Part shown: positions 62,070-64,000 of the stretch, piece after piece
Numbering within the stretch: the first letter of the stretch is position 1
Layout: each line of letters begins with the position of its first letter
Assembly (NCBI GenBank): GCA_947482115.1
Contig: CANKII010000002.1
Coordinates: 186,001-250,000 of the forward strand
DNA: 64,000 nucleotides
Source: Fibrobacterota bacterium
Lineage (GTDB): Bacteria > Fibrobacterota > Fibrobacteria > UBA11236
Direction: 5' to 3'
Translations under genes and position numbers: made by a program
The notes under the pieces: model-generated
The model's input: the letters and a program-made list of their open reading frames with translations, nothing else
Told to the model about the DNA's origin: nothing
The model's database searches: none

Positions 62070-62100
62070 ATTACCCGGGTAATTTATATATACCCGGGTA
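62070..62100. promoter_or_regulatory. Two spaced palindromes (operator candidate) upstream of the DUF2239 gene
   Basis: ATTACCCGGGTAAT (62070-62083) and TACCCGGGTA (62091-62100), centres 19 bp apart, separated by TTATATA. They lie ~40-70 bp upstream of the DUF2239 start. Confidence 0.5.
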
Positions 62101-62154
62101 AAATTCAAGGGGTAATTTGAGGATTCACATAAGAATTAGAAATCGCGGTTAATT

Positions 62155-62175
62155 GTATGTACAAAGAACATACAT
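62155..62175. promoter_or_regulatory. Inverted repeat upstream of CopG-type gene (operator candidate)
   Basis: TGTATGT / ACATACA arms of 7 bp with a 7-bp spacer, ~70 bp upstream of ATG 62244. Suits a ribbon-helix-helix repressor acting on its own gene. Confidence 0.4.
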
Positions 62176-62243
62176 TAAACGCATTCTGTTTCAGGAGAAT
62201 AAGGCGCCGATTTATCTGTTCACGATTTTCGAGGAGGGTTGAA

Positions 62244-62510
62244 ATGAAGCTGACGAAATTTGAGAAGGAGCTGCAAGCGGCGATGAAGAAGGGAAGCTAT
62301 GAGATCGTCAAGCTTTCAAAAGTGGAGCGGGAAAAATACCGCGCTGCTGCGCGGACAGCGCTGGGGAAGAACGAGACGATTACGCTTCGTGTCAATGGCG
62401 GAGATCTGCGGGCATTGAAGGAGATTGCGTTGAAGGCTGGGAAACGGTATCAGACGTATATCGGGGAATTGTTGCATGAGCATGCGGTGAAGAAGGTGAA
62501 GCTGGCGTGA
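62244..62510 (+). CDS. CopG/ribbon-helix-helix family antitoxin-like protein
   Basis: 88 residues from ATG 62244, with GAGGAGGG upstream; the tracked longer start is rejected. MKLTKFEKELQAAMKKGSYEIVKL is followed by NETITLRVNGGDLRALKEIALKAGKRYQTYIGELLHEHAV, the usual pattern of CopG-type antitoxins (beta-strand, then two helices). No toxin gene of recognised type lies on either side. Confidence 0.75.
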   Translation: MKLTKFEKELQAAMKKGSYEIVKLSKVEREKYRAAARTALGKNETITLRVNGGDLRALKEIALKAGKRYQTYIGELLHEHAVKKVKLA

Positions 62511-62546
62511 AAGCTGTCAGTGCTGAGTTCAACAGTTTGTTTAGAA

Positions 62547-62574
62547 GCGGTGTTTGGGAATATGTATAAGAATT
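62547..62574 (+). repeat. dus-tail repeat D
   Basis: Reads AVFGNMYKN then TAG in the dus frame, with third-base differences from copies A-C. It lies 15 bp before the stop of the minus-strand PIN-like gene. Confidence 0.85.
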
Positions 62575-62589
62575 AGTTCGCAAGACTCA

Positions 62590-63834
62590 TCACGCTATAA
62601 TCCCCTCCTCTAACTCGCCGACTCCAGCATCGGTTATTGAGCCTAAGCTTCTACGTGCCTGATTGAGATAGTCACGAACTTTCCGTCTTATTACATGTTC
62701 CGGCATATCTTGCAAATCTGCTCTTATTTTTTCGGCCTCAGTCAATATGTCTGCCGTTAGGTAAGGGGCAGAGCTTAACTCCAACATTAATGGAAGATGA
62801 AATTCAGTTCCTTTCCCAATCCGTCCTCTCACTGGACCAAAGGCTAGATAGTTCACCATAAAATCAGCGCTTAGTATTGGAGAGTCTGGAGGGTCCATGA
62901 TCATTACTTCACGCAATCGGGATTTTAAATCAAATGTCTTTCGGTCTATAGTTAACCACCAAGCACTATAACCGAACGGAGATGATGTTTCTTTTTTCCT
63001 TAGTTGTACTACACCGCAATAACATTCTATGTCATGTTCAATGAGGCGGGTAACAACTATTTCGTCAAAAGGTTTGTTATAACGTTCACATTGACGTTGA
63101 TGCGCTTCGTACCAAAGGGTCTGAAGCGCAGTGCGAAGCTCAGTTGGTGCTGCAGCGAGTTCTGTGGAAAGGCTAAGTGTTTGAATTCCAAACTGGGCCA
63201 GTAGATAGTCGGAAATATCTTGGTGTGGTTGCTCGCGGCCTCGAAAATTCTCAAGCCATTTAGAAAAACTTGCTACAGATCTTCCACTAACTATATACCG
63301 TTCAAATAAATACGGAACACTTCCTTCCCATCGATATCCTATTTGAGCACAGGTTTGTGCGCGATTTATATGGCGTTCAATTTCTTCAATAATTGCAGGT
63401 GTGATAAAGAGATTTAATCCTGCTTCCTGAGCGGCATTAATCATCCTTGTGAACCTGCCAGGGGAAGGCTCGCTGAGAGTCTCAACTAACAAAGGTAAAG
63501 TGACCGATGCATCAAGCCATATTTTCCCATGGGCAAACATTTTTTCGACTGCACCTTGCACATCAGGAGTTTGTCGAAGGAAGGCGAGTAGGGTGTAGGC
63601 GTCAGCAAGTTGTTTTAAATGTGTTTGGATAGAAGGGTCTTCGCTCATGAGCGCTTCACGAACGCCGTTTTTTAAGATATCCAACCAGTCAGTTCCTGCA
63701 AGTTTCGGGAATGGACTTGTTGTCAATTGGGCGATTAATATGTCTGTAAAATCTCCAACCGCGAAAGCCGAGAGTTTTCCAGTTTGGACAGCAAGAGCGA
63801 ATGTCTGGCTGCGATCTAAAAGTACCTCATCCAT
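62590..63834 (-). CDS. PIN-like domain hypothetical protein (5' end uncertain)
   Basis: 414 residues as tracked. Residues ~100-150 look like the start of a PIN-type nuclease fold: GKIWLDASVTLPLLVETLSEPSPGRFTRMINAAQEAGLNLFITPAIIEEIERHI, with an Asp after a beta strand and a Glu in a helix. The remainder has no recognised domain. The open frame continues upstream of ATG 63834 to the stop at 63958-63960 with coding-like sequence but no ATG/GTG/TTG start, so the true 5' end may be non-canonical or lost by frameshift. Codon use is AT-richer than neighbours. Confidence 0.5.
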   Translation of the reverse strand: MDEVLLDRSQTFALAVQTGKLSAFAVGDFTDILIAQLTTSPFPKLAGTDWLDILKNGVREALMSEDPSIQTHLKQLADAYTLLAFLRQTPDVQGAVEKMFAHGKIWLDASVTLPLLVETLSEPSPGRFTRMINAAQEAGLNLFITPAIIEEIERHINRAQTCAQIGYRWEGSVPYLFERYIVSGRSVASFSKWLENFRGREQPHQDISDYLLAQFGIQTLSLSTELAAAPTELRTALQTLWYEAHQRQCERYNKPFDEIVVTRLIEHDIECYCGVVQLRKKETSSPFGYSAWWLTIDRKTFDLKSRLREVMIMDPPDSPILSADFMVNYLAFGPVRGRIGKGTEFHLPLMLELSSAPYLTADILTEAEKIRADLQDMPEHVIRRKVRDYLNQARRSLGSITDAGVGELEEGIIA

Positions 63835-64000
63835 TGAGGCTCGGATAAGTTTTGTAAGTGCCGCTTCTTGTCCAGTTATATGGTGAGCTCCGAGTAGAGA
63901 GTCGCTAATTTTTCTTATAGATATAAGCAGTGTCGATTCGACAAGGCGGCATTTGTCTTAAAACTTTCCAGGTTCCTTTTCTCTTCATGAGTGAGGCAGA

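Overview
The window reads as a chromosomal segment of a Gram-negative bacterium with moderate-to-high GC. Support comes from a complete Tol-Pal locus, several lipoproteins, outer-membrane beta-barrels and TonB/ExbBD-type proteins. Two secreted enzymes (bases 3-1460 and 54882-56153) end in a small beta-rich tail like the sorting/anchoring tails of secreted proteins in the Fibrobacterota and Bacteroidota. Together with the gene mix this suggests a Fibrobacterota-like (FCB group) organism; that assignment is inference.

Layout. 0-6 kb: 3' part of a secreted sugar dehydrogenase, tRNA-Ser, then a minus-strand operon tldD-tldE-ABC ATPase-ABC permease. All three of its first genes carry palindromic repeats inside the reading frame. 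6-10.5 kb: a four-gene plus-strand operon of circularly permuted ATP-grasp, alpha-E protein, Anbu proteasome-like peptidase (apparently starting at ATT) and transglutaminase. 10.5-17.7 kb: a minus-strand run dnaA-tolQ-tolR-tolA/tonB-tolB-pal-cpoB-pgsA-like, with possible DnaA boxes upstream of dnaA. 17.9-32.5 kb: core metabolism and housekeeping genes (manA, LarA-like, glgB, phoH, yicC, xerD, purQ, purL) with tRNAs Asp, Val and Arg. 32.6-37.2 kb: an apparent operon of lipoprotein, ECF sigma factor, membrane anti-sigma factor and an exported caspase fused to a barrel-like domain. 37.4-54.3 kb: hemE, queA, a DHFR-like reductase, tRNA-Glu, rlmH, a COG2509 flavoprotein, rluD-like, SPFH/NfeD, a three-gene DUF3348/DUF802/DUF2894-like set, holA, greA, argJ, a TctC-type binding protein, glyA and dus.

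54.3-64 kb is an accessory region lying immediately 3' of dus. Four copies of the dus 3' end, each still readable as the dus C-terminus plus a stop codon, punctuate it at 54.28, 59.10, 60.76-60.82 and 62.55 kb. Between them lie a DUF4399 lipoprotein, a CE2-like esterase, a fatty-acid desaturase, an NmrA-like protein, a barrel protein, an EF-hand protein, a DUF2239 protein, a lone CopG-type antitoxin and a PIN-like protein. Two of the minus-strand genes there share an almost identical promoter, ribosome-binding-site and signal-peptide leader. This looks like stepwise accretion of elements at the dus 3' end, and it is the most unusual feature of the window. No integrase is visible between the copies.

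No CRISPR array, rRNA or recognisable insertion sequence was seen.
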